From NCBI GenBank assembly GCA_038528385.1, contig JBCBET010000005.1, positions 124,001 to 188,000 on the forward strand: a DNA stretch of 64,000 nt, in the 5' to 3' direction. The notes beneath the pieces were generated by a model, which was not told where the DNA came from, did no database searches, and worked only from the letters and a program-made list of their open reading frames with translations. Shown piece after piece: positions 52,196-61,751 of the stretch; the stretch's first letter is position 1; every line of letters starts with the position of its first letter. This DNA comes from Shimia_B sp038528385 (GTDB lineage Bacteria; Pseudomonadota; Alphaproteobacteria; Rhodobacterales; Rhodobacteraceae). Made by a program: the position numbers and the translations under genes.

Positions 52196-53515
52196 TTGCT
52201 GACGAGACTGAGACACCGGTTTCACACGGCGCTTGAAAGGCGCATACCCGAAAAGCGGCTCTTCCTGCGCACGGATGTCGAAACGCGCTTCGTGCGCCTC
52301 GGACCCGGCACGCAGCTCATCGCTTGGACCGGCAGCACCGCGATCGTGGCCTGGGCCATCGTGGCCACGGCGATCCTTCTCATGGATTCCATCGGGGCCG
52401 GTAACTTCCGAGAACAGGCCAAACGCGAGCAGGCGATCTACGAGGACCGCCTCAACAGCCTGACCGGTCAGCGCGATGCCCGCGCCGCCGAAGCGGTTGC
52501 TGCCCAGGAGCGGTTCAACCTCGCGCTGGAGCAGGTCTCCATCATGCAGGCGGAACTCCTGGAAAGCGAAGATCGCCGCCGGGAGCTCGAACGGGGCATG
52601 GAGGTCGTGCAGGCCACGCTGCGGCGCGTGGCGGTGGAGCGTGACGCCGCCCAAGAGGCACTCGCCGAAGAGCTGGCCACGCTGGCCGCCAATGGCGGCG
52701 CGGCGCCGGACGCCCTGCGCGCCGGGGAGGTGGAGGCGACCCTCGCCTTCCTCGCCGACGCGCTCGCCGTCACTGCCGAGGAGCGGGACACCGAGGCCGC
52801 CGATGCCGCCCTCGCCCTCTCCCTCGCCTCGGAGATGGAAACCGAGCTCAAGCTTCTGGAGGCGCGCAACGACCAGATCTTCCGCCGTCTCGAGGAGGCC
52901 ATGACCGTGAGCGTCGAGCCGCTCGACAAAATGTTCCGCGCGGCGGGCCTGCCCACGGAGAGCCTGCTCGAACAGGTGCGGCGCGGCTATTCGGGGCAAG
53001 GCGGGCCGCTCACGCCGCTCATGATCTCCACCCGCGGCAGCGGTCCCAACCCCGACGGGGTCCGCGCGAACCGGATCCTCGATGAGCTCGACAGGATGAA
53101 CCTCTACCGCATCGCCGCCGAGAGGGCACCGTTCTCGCACCCCGTCCGCGACCGCCACCGTTTCACCTCGGGCTTCGGGCCGCGCTGGGGGCGGATGCAT
53201 AACGGCGCCGATTTCGCCGCGCCCACGGGCACCGATATCTTCGCCACCGCCGATGGCGTGGTGATCCATGCGGGCTGGCTGTCGGGCTATGGCCGCCTGA
53301 TCAAGATCCAGCACGAGTTCGGGATCGAAACGCGCTACGCGCATTTGTCCAAGATTCGCGTAAATGTGGGTCAGCGGGTATCGCGCGGACAGCATATCGG
53401 TGATATGGGCAACAGTGGACGGTCCACAGGCACCCACCTGCACTACGAAATCCGCGTCGGCGGCAAGCCCGTCAATCCGATGATCTACATCAAGGCTGCA
53501 CAAGATGTTTTCTAA
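52196..53515 (+). CDS. M23 metallopeptidase with DUF5930-type N-terminus, bactofilin partner
   Basis: A 439-residue inner-membrane-anchored peptidoglycan endopeptidase. The basic cytoplasmic tail (LLTRLRHRFHTALERR) precedes one membrane helix (about residues 43-63) and long periplasmic coiled coils (about 75-250), followed by a C-terminal LytM/M23 domain with the zinc ligands in MHNGADFAAP and HLHYEI. All M23 zinc ligands are present, so it should be active. The layout matches the DUF5930-M23 proteins of Rhodobacterales. The start is uncertain; I chose TTG 52196, because the frame upstream is not protein-like. The bactofilin gene overlaps its end by 11 bases. Confidence 0.85.
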   Translation: MLTRLRHRFHTALERRIPEKRLFLRTDVETRFVRLGPGTQLIAWTGSTAIVAWAIVATAILLMDSIGAGNFREQAKREQAIYEDRLNSLTGQRDARAAEAVAAQERFNLALEQVSIMQAELLESEDRRRELERGMEVVQATLRRVAVERDAAQEALAEELATLAANGGAAPDALRAGEVEATLAFLADALAVTAEERDTEAADAALALSLASEMETELKLLEARNDQIFRRLEEAMTVSVEPLDKMFRAAGLPTESLLEQVRRGYSGQGGPLTPLMISTRGSGPNPDGVRANRILDELDRMNLYRIAAERAPFSHPVRDRHRFTSGFGPRWGRMHNGADFAAPTGTDIFATADGVVIHAGWLSGYGRLIKIQHEFGIETRYAHLSKIRVNVGQRVSRGQHIGDMGNSGRSTGTHLHYEIRVGGKPVNPMIYIKAAQDVF

Positions 53516-54005
53516 GAGCAAAATCAACGAGCCCGCGTCGTCGGGCGACACTGCACCGAAGCCGGAGACGAAGTCCGAGGCGCCGAAACCCGAGTTCAAA
53601 AGCTCCGTGGCCGCGACGCCGAAGGCCAAACCGCCGGCCTCCACCCTCTCCGCCGATCTCACGATCCAGGGCAACCTGAAGACGTCCGGCGACATCCAGA
53701 TCGAGGGCCAGGTGGAGGGCGACATCCGCGCGCATCTTCTCACCGTGGGCGAAGGCGCCACCGTGAAGGGCGAGTGCATCGCCGACGACGTCGTCGTCAA
53801 CGGCCGCATCATCGGCCGCGTGCGCGGCCTCAAGGTCCGCCTCACCTCCACCGCCCGCGTGGAAGGCGACATCATCCACAAGACCATCGCCATCGAAAGC
53901 GGCGCGCATTTCGAGGGTTCCGTCCAGCGGCAGGACGATCCGCTCTCCACGAGTTCGAAGAAGCCGGTGCCGAAAGGCGCGCCCGCTGCGGCGAACGCCG
54001 AGTAA
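53505..54005 (+). CDS. bactofilin (polymer-forming cytoskeletal protein)
   Basis: A 166-residue bactofilin. A disordered Lys-, Pro- and Glu-rich N-terminus (about 1-47) precedes the short beta-helix domain (about 50-140) with repeated G-x-I-x-I-x-G rungs such as SGDIQIEGQVEGDIRAHLLT and VVVNGRIIGRVRG. Bactofilins polymerise without nucleotide and scaffold wall enzymes to shape cells. The start overlaps the M23 gene by 11 bases, so enzyme and scaffold are co-translated, as in the BacA-LmdC pair of Hyphomonadaceae and relatives. The C-terminal tail is disordered and basic. Confidence 0.93.
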   Translation: MFSKSKINEPASSGDTAPKPETKSEAPKPEFKSSVAATPKAKPPASTLSADLTIQGNLKTSGDIQIEGQVEGDIRAHLLTVGEGATVKGECIADDVVVNGRIIGRVRGLKVRLTSTARVEGDIIHKTIAIESGAHFEGSVQRQDDPLSTSSKKPVPKGAPAAANAE

Positions 54006-54021
54006 CCCGGGCCCGCACCCC

Positions 54022-55479
54022 ATGGTGACCACGGATCAAGCGCCGCAACCCTCTGCGGCGCTTTCCTTTTGCGCGGAGGAGAACCGGCGGAAGATCCTCA
54101 TCGCGGCGATCCTCGCCTCCTCGCTGGGCTTCATCGACGGCACGGTCGTCTCCATCGCGCTCCCGGCCATGCGCGCCTCGCTCGAGGCCACGCTGCCCCA
54201 GGCGCAGTGGTTCTCGAACGCCTACATGCTCTTTCTCTCCGCGCTGATCCTGGCGGGCGGCGCGCTGGGGGACCGGTTCGGCCTCGCGCGCGTCTTCTCC
54301 ATCGGGATCGGCGCCTTCATCGTGGCCTCGCTCGCCTGTGCGGTGGCTCCCACGCCGGAATTCATGATCGTGGCCCGCGCGCTCAAGGGCGTGGGCGCCG
54401 CGCTCATGGTGCCGGGCTCGCTGGCGCTCATTTCCCGCGCTTACCCCAAGGCGGAGCGCGGTCGCGCCATAGGCATCTGGGCAGCGGCCTCCGCGCTCAC
54501 CACGGCGCTCGGCCCCATCATCGGCGGGCTCGTGCTCACGGCCGGCGGCCCGGACTTCTGGCGCTGGATTTTCGCGATCAACCTGCCGCTCGGGCTCCTC
54601 GCGCTCTGGATCCTCAACCTCGCCGTGAAGAGCGACCCGGCCCAGGAAGGCCACCCCGTGGACTGGCTCGGCGCCCTTCTCGCCACGGCGGGCCTGGGCG
54701 CGCTGGCCTACGGGCTGACAGCGCTGGAAGGCGCGGGGCCCGCCCTGCCTGCGCTGGCCCTCTCGGCGGCGCTTCTGGCGGTCTTCCTCTGGCACGAGGC
54801 GCGCGACCCCCATCCGATGATGCCGCTGTCGCTCTTCGCCGATGCACGCTTTTCGGCGGCCAACCTCGCCACCTTCCTCCTATACGCGGCGCTCGGCGCG
54901 ATGCTCTTTTACCTGCCCATGGCCGTCATCACCGCCTGGGAGGTCACGCCCATCGAGGCCTCCGCCGCCTTCGCGCCGCTCTCGATCTTTATCTCGACGC
55001 TGTCCACGCGCATGGGCAGCCTCGCGGACCGCCACGGGCCCGAGCCCGTCATCGCCATCGGCGCGGGGCTCGTCGCCGCGGCCTACCTCGCCACGGGGCT
55101 CACGGCGGCGTTGCAAAGTTTCTGGTTCGCCACCTTCCCGGCCATGGTGCTGGCGGGGCTCGGCATGGCCTTCGTCGTCGCGCCGCTCTCGGCGGCGGTC
55201 ATGGGCAGCGTGGAGGAGACGGAGACCGGTGCCGCGTCGGGTGTGAACAACGCCATCAGCCGCATGGCGAGCCTCGTGGCCATCGCCGCCTTCGGCTCCC
55301 TCGCCGCGTGGGCCTATGGCAATGCGGGGGGCACGCTGAGCTTTGGCGGAGATGAGACCGGGCCGGGCCACGTGGCGGCGGTCAACACCGCCTTCGCCAC
55401 GATCTCCTACGTGGCCGCGGCGCTCTGCGCGGCGTCGAGCGGCGTCATGCTCCTGGCCCGGGCGAGGCGCACGGCCTGA
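54022..55479 (+). CDS. DHA2-family MFS drug exporter (EmrB/QacA type)
   Basis: An exporter of 485 residues with about 14 hydrophobic segments, the size of the DHA2 group. The conserved motif D1 segment GFIDGTVVSIALPAMRASLEATLPQAQWFSNAYML (about 37-70) and the loop motif GGALGDRFGLARVF are clear. The motif C-type GSLALISRAYPKAERGRAIGIW also fits. Such proteins export lipophilic drugs with protons. There is no EmrA-like partner adjacent. It starts 17 bases after bactofilin and may share its transcript. It has no good ribosome site. Confidence 0.9.
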   Translation: MVTTDQAPQPSAALSFCAEENRRKILIAAILASSLGFIDGTVVSIALPAMRASLEATLPQAQWFSNAYMLFLSALILAGGALGDRFGLARVFSIGIGAFIVASLACAVAPTPEFMIVARALKGVGAALMVPGSLALISRAYPKAERGRAIGIWAAASALTTALGPIIGGLVLTAGGPDFWRWIFAINLPLGLLALWILNLAVKSDPAQEGHPVDWLGALLATAGLGALAYGLTALEGAGPALPALALSAALLAVFLWHEARDPHPMMPLSLFADARFSAANLATFLLYAALGAMLFYLPMAVITAWEVTPIEASAAFAPLSIFISTLSTRMGSLADRHGPEPVIAIGAGLVAAAYLATGLTAALQSFWFATFPAMVLAGLGMAFVVAPLSAAVMGSVEETETGAASGVNNAISRMASLVAIAAFGSLAAWAYGNAGGTLSFGGDETGPGHVAAVNTAFATISYVAAALCAASSGVMLLARARRTA

Positions 55480-55498
55480 CGGCCCGCGCGCCGGGCCC

Positions 55499-56623
55499 CT
55501 AGTCCTCCGCCGTGGCCTCGGCCCGGCTCTTGCCGGCCACATCCATGGCGAGCGTGGCGGCCATGAACGCGTCGAGATCCCCGTCGAGGACACCGCTCGT
55601 ATTGGCCGTCTCGTGGTTTGTCCGCAGATCCTTCACCATCTGGTAGGGCTGGAGGACGTAGGAGCGGATCTGGTTGCCCCAGCCCGCGGAGCCCTTGGAC
55701 TCGTGGGCCTCGTTAATGGCCGCGTTCCGGCGGTCGAGCTCCATCTGGTAGAGCCGCGATTTGAGCGCCTTCATGGCGATGTCGCGGTTCTGGTGCTGGG
55801 ATTTCTCCGAGGACGTCACCACGATCCCCGTGGGCGCGTGGGTGATCCGCACCGCGGAGTCGGTCGTGTTCACGTGCTGCCCGCCCGCGCCGGAGGAGCG
55901 GTACGTGTCGATGCGGATATCGGCCGGGTTCACCTCGATCTCGATATTGTCGTCCACCACCGGATAGACCCAGACGGAGGCGAAGGACGTCTCCCGCGTG
56001 CCCTTGCCGAAGGGCGAGATCCGCACCAGGCGGTGGACGCCGCTCTCTGATTTCAGCCAGCCGTAGGCATTCATCCCGCTGATCTTGTAGCCGACGGACT
56101 TGATGCCCGCCTCGGTGCCGGCCTCCTCGGATTGCAGTTCGACCTTGTAGCCCTTTTTCTCCGCCCAGCGGACATACATCCGCTGGAGCATCTGGGCCCA
56201 GTCGCAGGCCTCCGTGCCGCCCGCACCGGCATTGATCTCGAGGAAGGTGTCGTTGCCGTCGGCCTCGCCGTCGAGCAGCGCCTCGAGCTCTTTCTGCGCG
56301 GCCTTCTCGGCCAGGGCCTTGATGGCGCCCTCGGCGTCGGCGACGACCTCCGCGTCGCCCTCCGCCTCGCCCAGCTCGATGAGCTCCACGTTGTCGGTGA
56401 GCTCGCCGCGGATCGCCTCGTAGTCGGCCATCTTGTCCATCAGCGCCTGACGGTCACGCATCAGCTTTTGCGCGCGGGCCTGATCGTCCCAGAGGTTCGG
56501 GTCCTCGATCATGGCGTCGAACTCTTCCATGCGGTGCGCCGCGGTCTCGATGTCCATCCGCTGGCCGAGCAGATCGAGCGATTTCTCGATCGCCTCGGCG
56601 AGTGACTGAATTTCCGTGCGCAT
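55499..56623 (-). CDS. prfB: peptide chain release factor 2
   Basis: RF2 (374 residues) releases the finished protein at UGA and UAA. The GGQ motif is in SGAGGQHVNTTDSAVRITH and the SPF-type stop-recognition segment is VRISPFGKGTRETSF. The reading frame is continuous from the ATG, with no in-frame UGA near codon 25, so the programmed frameshift seen in E. coli is absent, as is common in Alphaproteobacteria. It lies downstream of the PBP1A gene on the same strand (77-base gap) and convergent with the exporter. Confidence 0.96.
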   Translation of the reverse strand: MRTEIQSLAEAIEKSLDLLGQRMDIETAAHRMEEFDAMIEDPNLWDDQARAQKLMRDRQALMDKMADYEAIRGELTDNVELIELGEAEGDAEVVADAEGAIKALAEKAAQKELEALLDGEADGNDTFLEINAGAGGTEACDWAQMLQRMYVRWAEKKGYKVELQSEEAGTEAGIKSVGYKISGMNAYGWLKSESGVHRLVRISPFGKGTRETSFASVWVYPVVDDNIEIEVNPADIRIDTYRSSGAGGQHVNTTDSAVRITHAPTGIVVTSSEKSQHQNRDIAMKALKSRLYQMELDRRNAAINEAHESKGSAGWGNQIRSYVLQPYQMVKDLRTNHETANTSGVLDGDLDAFMAATLAMDVAGKSRAEATAED

Positions 56624-56699
56624 GGGGACCTCCGTCTGAGGCCGCTTACGTACCGCCGTGCCCCCGCGCTTACAACCCGGGGCACGCGAAGGCGCGTGC

Positions 56700-59246
56700 C
56701 TAGTAGAGACCGCCGGAGCCGAGCGCGCCCACGGAGGCAGGGCCCCCCACCGTCGCCGTCGTGCCGTCGGACTTCTGGATCGTGCGCACGGCCTCGGTCT
56801 CCCCCGAGCTGAAGAGCGGGATGTCGCTGCTCATGGCAAAGCCGCCGTCGAAGGTCAGGCCAAAGATCGGCTCCTCGCCCTCGCGGAAATACTCGGCCAC
56901 GACATTCTCGCCGAAGGCCTCGTTCGAGAGGCGCGCGCCGGTGAAGCGGTCGATATTGATGAAGACCCCGCCCGGGGGCACGTCGAAGGCCTCGCCGCCG
57001 TATTTCTCCACCGCCGCTTCCATGAAGTCCTGAAAGACCGGTCCGCACATGGAGCCGCCGCCCGCGCCGCGCCCGAGGGGGGCGGGATCATCGAAACCGA
57101 TATAGCAGCCCGCGACCATGTTGGAGGAAAAGCCCACGAACCAGACATCCTTGGCATCGTTCGTGGTGCCGGTCTTGCCCGCGATGGGCACGGGCAGGTT
57201 CACCGTGCGCGCCGCCGTGCCGCGCTGCACCACGCCCTCCATCATGGAGGTGAGCTGGTAGGCGGTGACGGCGTCCATCACCCGCTCCCGGTTCGACCAG
57301 ATGAAGGGCGGCTCGCCCGCGCGGAGATCGGGGTTGCCGCAATCCTCGCATGTGCGCTGGTCGTGGCGGAAGACGGTCTTGCCATAGCGGTCCTGCACGC
57401 GGTCCACGAGCGTGGGCTCCACCCGCTCGCCGCCATTGGCGAACATCGCGTAGGCGGCCACCATCTTGAAGAGCGTGGTCTCGTCGGAGCCGAGGGAGGC
57501 CGCGAGGAACTCCGTCATCTGGTCGTAGACCCCGAACCGCTCCGCGTAGGAGGCCACGGTGCCCATGCCGATCTCCTGGGCGAGGCGGATGGTCATGAGG
57601 TTCCGCGAGCGTTCGATCCCGGTGCGGACGGGCGTGGGCCCGTAGAACTGGTTGGAGGCGTTGCGCGGCCGCCAAACGCCCTGGGGCGTGTTGATCTCGA
57701 TGGGCGCGTCGATGACGATGGTGGCCGGCGAATAGCCGCTGTCGAGCGCCGCGGCATAGACGAAGGGCTTGAAGGAGGAGCCCGGCTGCCGCTCGGCCTG
57801 CGTGGCGCGGTTGAAGACGGAATGCTGGTATGAAAACCCGCCCTGCATCGCGAGCACACGGCCGGTATTGACGTCCATGGCGACAAAGCCGCCCTGCACC
57901 TCCGGCACCTGGCGCAGGCTCCAGCCGTCGTCCTGGAGGCGGACATGGACGACGTCGCCCACGCTCACCAGATCGCCCACGGCATTGGCACCCGCCCAGC
58001 TCAGATCGCCCGCGGGGACGGTGGCCGCGCCCGCGATGCCTTCAACGCCTAGGGTGGCCGCGCTGCCCGCCTCGAGCACCACCGCCGGGACCCACGGCCC
58101 GTCGAGCACGATATCACGCGCCACGTCCACCGCGCTCAGCGCCGCGCGCCAGTCTTCCTCCGTGCCGAGCGCCTCGGCGGCGATGGTCTCCCCCGTGCCG
58201 CGCCACGCACCCTGGCGGCGGTCATACTCCTCGAGCCCCCGGCGCAGGGCCTCTGCGGCCTCCACCTGCATCTCCGGGTCGATCGTCGCGCGCACGCTGT
58301 AGCCGCCGGAGAAGAACTCCGCCTCGCCGAAATCGCGGGTGAGCTGGCGCCGGATCTCGTCGGTGAAGTAATCGCGCGGCGGCAGGGCGGATTTGAAGCT
58401 CTCGAAATCGCCCGACTGCACGGTGCGCAGCGGCTCCTCCCGCGCGCTCTGGTAGGCGGCCTGGCTCAGATAGCCGTTCTCGTACATCTCGCGGAGGACG
58501 AAGTTCCGACGCTCCACCGCGCGGTCGTATTCCCGCACGGGGTGGTAGGTGGAGGGCGCCTTGGGCAGCACGGCGAGGTAGGCCGCCTCGGGCGCGGTGA
58601 GGTCGCGGAGCGACTTGTTGAAATAGGTCTGGGCCGCCGCCGCCACGCCGTAGGAATTCTGGCCGAGGAAGATCTCGTTGAGATAGAGCTCGAGGATCTG
58701 ATCCTTCGACAGCGTCTTCTCGATGCGCGTGGCGAGGATGATCTCCTTGATCTTGCGCTCCACGGAGCGCGACCCGTCCAGGAGGAAGTTCTTCATCACC
58801 TGCTGGGTGATGGTGGAGGCCCCGCGCAGCTCCTCGCCCCGGCTGACGACAGCGTCGCGGATCGCGGCGGCGATGCCGCGCGGGTCATAGCCCGTGTGAT
58901 CGTAGAAATTCTTGTCCTCGGCGGAGATGAAGGCCGCCTTCACCAGCGGCGGGATGTCGTCGGCGGAAGCGAAGAGGCGGCGTTCGGAGGCGAACTCATC
59001 GATGATGCGCCCCTCGCCGGAATAGATCCGGCTGATCGTCTTCGGCGCGTAGGTGGCGAGTTCTCCGTAGGACGGCAGATCGCGGCCATACATGTGGAAG
59101 ACACCGCCGATCCCCAGCGCCACCATGAAGATGCCCAACGTGACAAAGGAGAAGAGCCCGCCCAGGATCGAGAGCAGAAATCGCGTCACCCCGCCCACGG
59201 CGCGGCTCGTGGCGTCGACGCCGGTCTTGATGGCCTTTGCGCTCAT
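56700..59246 (-). CDS. mrcA: penicillin-binding protein 1A (bifunctional)
   Basis: An 848-residue class A PBP that polymerises and cross-links peptidoglycan. An N-terminal anchor (about residues 20-48) is followed by the GT51 glycosyltransferase domain with the catalytic glutamate in ISAEDKNFYDHTGYDP and GASTITQQVMKNFLL. The OB-like middle is followed by the transpeptidase domain with the serine motif PGSSFKPF (SxxK), and KTGTTNDAKDVWF (KTG). Length matches alphaproteobacterial PBP1A. GGAGAGG lies before the ATG. It lies between amiC and prfB on the same strand, a gene order seen across Alphaproteobacteria. Confidence 0.95.
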   Translation of the reverse strand: MSAKAIKTGVDATSRAVGGVTRFLLSILGGLFSFVTLGIFMVALGIGGVFHMYGRDLPSYGELATYAPKTISRIYSGEGRIIDEFASERRLFASADDIPPLVKAAFISAEDKNFYDHTGYDPRGIAAAIRDAVVSRGEELRGASTITQQVMKNFLLDGSRSVERKIKEIILATRIEKTLSKDQILELYLNEIFLGQNSYGVAAAAQTYFNKSLRDLTAPEAAYLAVLPKAPSTYHPVREYDRAVERRNFVLREMYENGYLSQAAYQSAREEPLRTVQSGDFESFKSALPPRDYFTDEIRRQLTRDFGEAEFFSGGYSVRATIDPEMQVEAAEALRRGLEEYDRRQGAWRGTGETIAAEALGTEEDWRAALSAVDVARDIVLDGPWVPAVVLEAGSAATLGVEGIAGAATVPAGDLSWAGANAVGDLVSVGDVVHVRLQDDGWSLRQVPEVQGGFVAMDVNTGRVLAMQGGFSYQHSVFNRATQAERQPGSSFKPFVYAAALDSGYSPATIVIDAPIEINTPQGVWRPRNASNQFYGPTPVRTGIERSRNLMTIRLAQEIGMGTVASYAERFGVYDQMTEFLAASLGSDETTLFKMVAAYAMFANGGERVEPTLVDRVQDRYGKTVFRHDQRTCEDCGNPDLRAGEPPFIWSNRERVMDAVTAYQLTSMMEGVVQRGTAARTVNLPVPIAGKTGTTNDAKDVWFVGFSSNMVAGCYIGFDDPAPLGRGAGGGSMCGPVFQDFMEAAVEKYGGEAFDVPPGGVFINIDRFTGARLSNEAFGENVVAEYFREGEEPIFGLTFDGGFAMSSDIPLFSSGETEAVRTIQKSDGTTATVGGPASVGALGSGGLY

Positions 59247-59316
59247 CGGAGCCTCTCCTCGTTCGGTGCATCGCTTTTGCCAGAAAGCGGCCGCCGCTTC
59301 AAATCACTGCGGTCAC

Positions 59317-60519
59317 TTACTGGCGAAGAAGCGCGCGCTCCGCGCGGTCCGCCTCAGCCCAGTTTTTGATCCCGTCGGCTAGGCCGCGGATGATGCGGCC
59401 GCGCTTTTCGGGGCTCTGGAGCTCCAGCCGGTCGCGGTCGGAGCTGAGAAACCCCACCTCCACCAGAACGGAGGGCACATCGGCGCTCCGCAGGACGGCG
59501 AAATCCGCTGCCCGGCGGGGGTTCGAGTTGAGCCGTGCCCCCCGCCCCGCGAGCCCCCGGACGACGTCGCCCTGCAAGGTGGCGGAGCGCGGCGCGATAT
59601 CGAGCCGCGCGAGATCGAGGAGGATCGTGGCGATCTCGTCGCCCTGCCCGCCCAGGTCCACGCCCGCGAGGATATCGGCGCGGTTGTGCCGCTCGGCGAG
59701 GAGCGCGGAGGCCGCATCGGTGGCCTCGTCCGCGAGGACATAGGCCGTGGCCCCCTCGGCATAGCCCTCCTCCAGAGCGTCGGCATGGAGCGAGATGAAA
59801 GCATCCGCGCCGAGCTGCCGCGCCAGCGCCGCCCGCGCGGGCAGGCTCGTGAAGACGTCCGCGTCCCGCGTCAGGTGCACGTCGAAATCACCGGCCCGCC
59901 GGAGCGCATCGCGCAGCTCAAGCGCCATCAGGAGCATGAGGTCGGCCTCCCGCACGCCGCCACGCTCCGCGCCGGGATCGACCCCGCCATGGCCGGGATC
60001 GATGACGACGACCATGTCCCCGCCCGCCGCCGCCGCCCGGGGCGCGCTGCGCCGAGGCGCGAGGGCACTCGACGGTGCACCAGCGGCGGCGCGGAACGCC
60101 TCCTCCGACCGGCGCGCGAGCTCCACGGTGAGCGTGGCGCGCCCCTCCCCCTGCCGGAACGCGCTGCGCTCCAGGACGAACGGCGCCTTGAGCGGCACCA
60201 CGAGGCCCGACCATCCCGGCGCCAGACCGCCCAGCACCGCGGGGCCCGCATCGCGCGTCGCCAGCACCGGCGCGTCCGGACCCGGCCAGCGCATATCCGC
60301 GAATTCGAGCACCAGCCGATGGGGATCGGCCAGCGTGTAGACCCGGTAGGGCACCCCCCGGCTGAGGGCCAGCGTCAGCGTCAGGCGCCCCCGCGCCTGG
60401 TCGAGCCGGCTCTCCCCGGGCAGCAGGCGCGCAGGCGCGTCTGGCGCCTCGGGCGTCTTTGCGACCACGGGTCCAGCAAGGCTTGCTAGCCAAATGAGAA
60501 TGAGTGCGACTGCCCGCAT
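59317..60519 (-). CDS. amiC: N-acetylmuramoyl-L-alanine amidase (AMIN-Amidase_3)
   Basis: A periplasmic amidase of 400 residues that cuts the stem peptide from muramic acid at division. A signal peptide (about residues 1-20) is followed by an AMIN domain (about 35-130) that targets septal peptidoglycan, and an Amidase_3 domain with the zinc ligands in VVIDPGHGGVDPG (His), READLMLLMALEL (Glu) and SLHADA (His), and the catalytic glutamate in VLVEVGFLSS. All ligands are present. It is upstream of the PBP1A gene by 70 bases. Confidence 0.94.
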   Translation of the reverse strand: MRAVALILIWLASLAGPVVAKTPEAPDAPARLLPGESRLDQARGRLTLTLALSRGVPYRVYTLADPHRLVLEFADMRWPGPDAPVLATRDAGPAVLGGLAPGWSGLVVPLKAPFVLERSAFRQGEGRATLTVELARRSEEAFRAAAGAPSSALAPRRSAPRAAAAGGDMVVVIDPGHGGVDPGAERGGVREADLMLLMALELRDALRRAGDFDVHLTRDADVFTSLPARAALARQLGADAFISLHADALEEGYAEGATAYVLADEATDAASALLAERHNRADILAGVDLGGQGDEIATILLDLARLDIAPRSATLQGDVVRGLAGRGARLNSNPRRAADFAVLRSADVPSVLVEVGFLSSDRDRLELQSPEKRGRIIRGLADGIKNWAEADRAERALLRQ

Positions 60520-60573
60520 CCGCCTGCTCTTTGTTTCGCACGGTCTTTACCAAAGCACCGGCGGCGCGGCCAC

Positions 60574-61728
60574 TCACATGGCCCGGCGCGAGGCAAAAAA
60601 CCGCGTGAGCCGGGCGAGCCCCTCCTCGATATCCGCCGTCGCCCGCGCGTAGCTGAGCCTCAGCGTCCGCGCGCCGCGCGCGGCGTCGAAATCGAGGCCC
60701 GGCGTCACCGCCACGCCCGCCTCCGCGAGGATGTCCTGCGACAGCGCGAGGCTCGTATACTCGCCCGTCACGAAGGCGCTAACGTCGAGATAGATGTAGA
60801 ACGCCCCGTCGGCGGGCGAGATCACCGGAAGCTCCGCCCGCTTGAGCCCGTCGAGGAGGAGCGCGCGGTTGGCGCGGTAGGTCTCGATATGGGCATCGAG
60901 CTCCTCCTGGGCGGTGAGCGCGCCCAAGGCCGCCACCTGGCTCGCGGCGGGCGGGCAGATGAACATATTCTGCGCCAGCCGCTCCACCACGCGCACGTGG
61001 TCCTCGGGCACCACCATCCAGCCCACGCGCCAGCCGGTCATGGAGAAGTATTTCGAGAAGGAGTTGATGACGTAGACCTCGTCGGTGACCTCGAGCGCGG
61101 AGACGGCCCGCCCCTCGTAGCTGAGTCCATGGTAGATCTCGTCGGAGATGAAGGCGCAGCCTTCGGCCCGGCACGCGTCGCTCAGGGCCGCGAGCTCCCT
61201 GCGCGACAGCATCGTGCCCGTGGGATTTGCGGGCGAGGCGGCGATGAGGCCCGCGAGCCCCGCCACGTCCCCCGGCTGCGGCTGGAACCCGTGCTCCGGC
61301 GCGCCGGGGATCGAGACCGCCTCGAGCGACATGGCCTTCAGGATCTGGCGGTAGGACGGGTAGCCCGGCGCGGCGAGCCCCACGCGGTCGCCCGCATCGA
61401 AGAGCGCCGAGAAGGCGAGGAGAAACGCGCCGGACGCGCCCGCCGTCACCACGATACGCTCGGGCGGGATGTCGAGCCCGTACCAGCGCGCGTAATGCGC
61501 CGCGATCCCCGCCCGGAGCTCCGGCATGCCGAGCGCCACGGTGTAGCCCAGGGGCCCGGCCTCCATGGCGTCGGCAACCGCGCGACGCGCGGCCGCGGGC
61601 GCGGGTGTGGAGGGCTGGCCCACTTCCATGTGGATGATGTGGCGTCCCCCCGCCTCCGCGCGGCGCGCCGCCTCCATGACGTCCATCACGATGAAGGCAT
61701 CCACGGCGCTGCGGGTTGAGGTTTTCAT
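60574..61728 (-). CDS. class I/II pyridoxal-phosphate aminotransferase
   Basis: A 384-residue fold-type I aminotransferase, probably aspartate or aromatic. The PLP lysine lies in INSFSKYFSMTGWRVGW, the asparagine region in ASPANPTGTML (about residues 166-176), and the carboxylate-binding arginine in TLRLSYAR near the end. The substrate cannot be fixed from sequence. A GGAGGAGAG ribosome site precedes the ATG. It is divergent from the M48 gene with only 23 bases between starts, so the promoters of the pair must overlap the coding sequences. Confidence 0.9.
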   Translation of the reverse strand: MKTSTRSAVDAFIVMDVMEAARRAEAGGRHIIHMEVGQPSTPAPAAARRAVADAMEAGPLGYTVALGMPELRAGIAAHYARWYGLDIPPERIVVTAGASGAFLLAFSALFDAGDRVGLAAPGYPSYRQILKAMSLEAVSIPGAPEHGFQPQPGDVAGLAGLIAASPANPTGTMLSRRELAALSDACRAEGCAFISDEIYHGLSYEGRAVSALEVTDEVYVINSFSKYFSMTGWRVGWMVVPEDHVRVVERLAQNMFICPPAASQVAALGALTAQEELDAHIETYRANRALLLDGLKRAELPVISPADGAFYIYLDVSAFVTGEYTSLALSQDILAEAGVAVTPGLDFDAARGARTLRLSYARATADIEEGLARLTRFFASRRAM

Positions 61729-61751
61729 GGCTCTCCTCCTATGGTCCGCGC

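Noticed and set aside
51503..53950. Long open frame antisense to bcp, the M23 gene and bactofilin
   Set aside because: It runs opposite three well-recognised genes. Its composition follows from reverse reading of their codons, and no ribosome site or domain is seen.
55499..56623. Programmed frameshift in prfB
   Set aside because: The frame is continuous from the ATG through the GGQ motif, with no in-frame UGA near codon 25.
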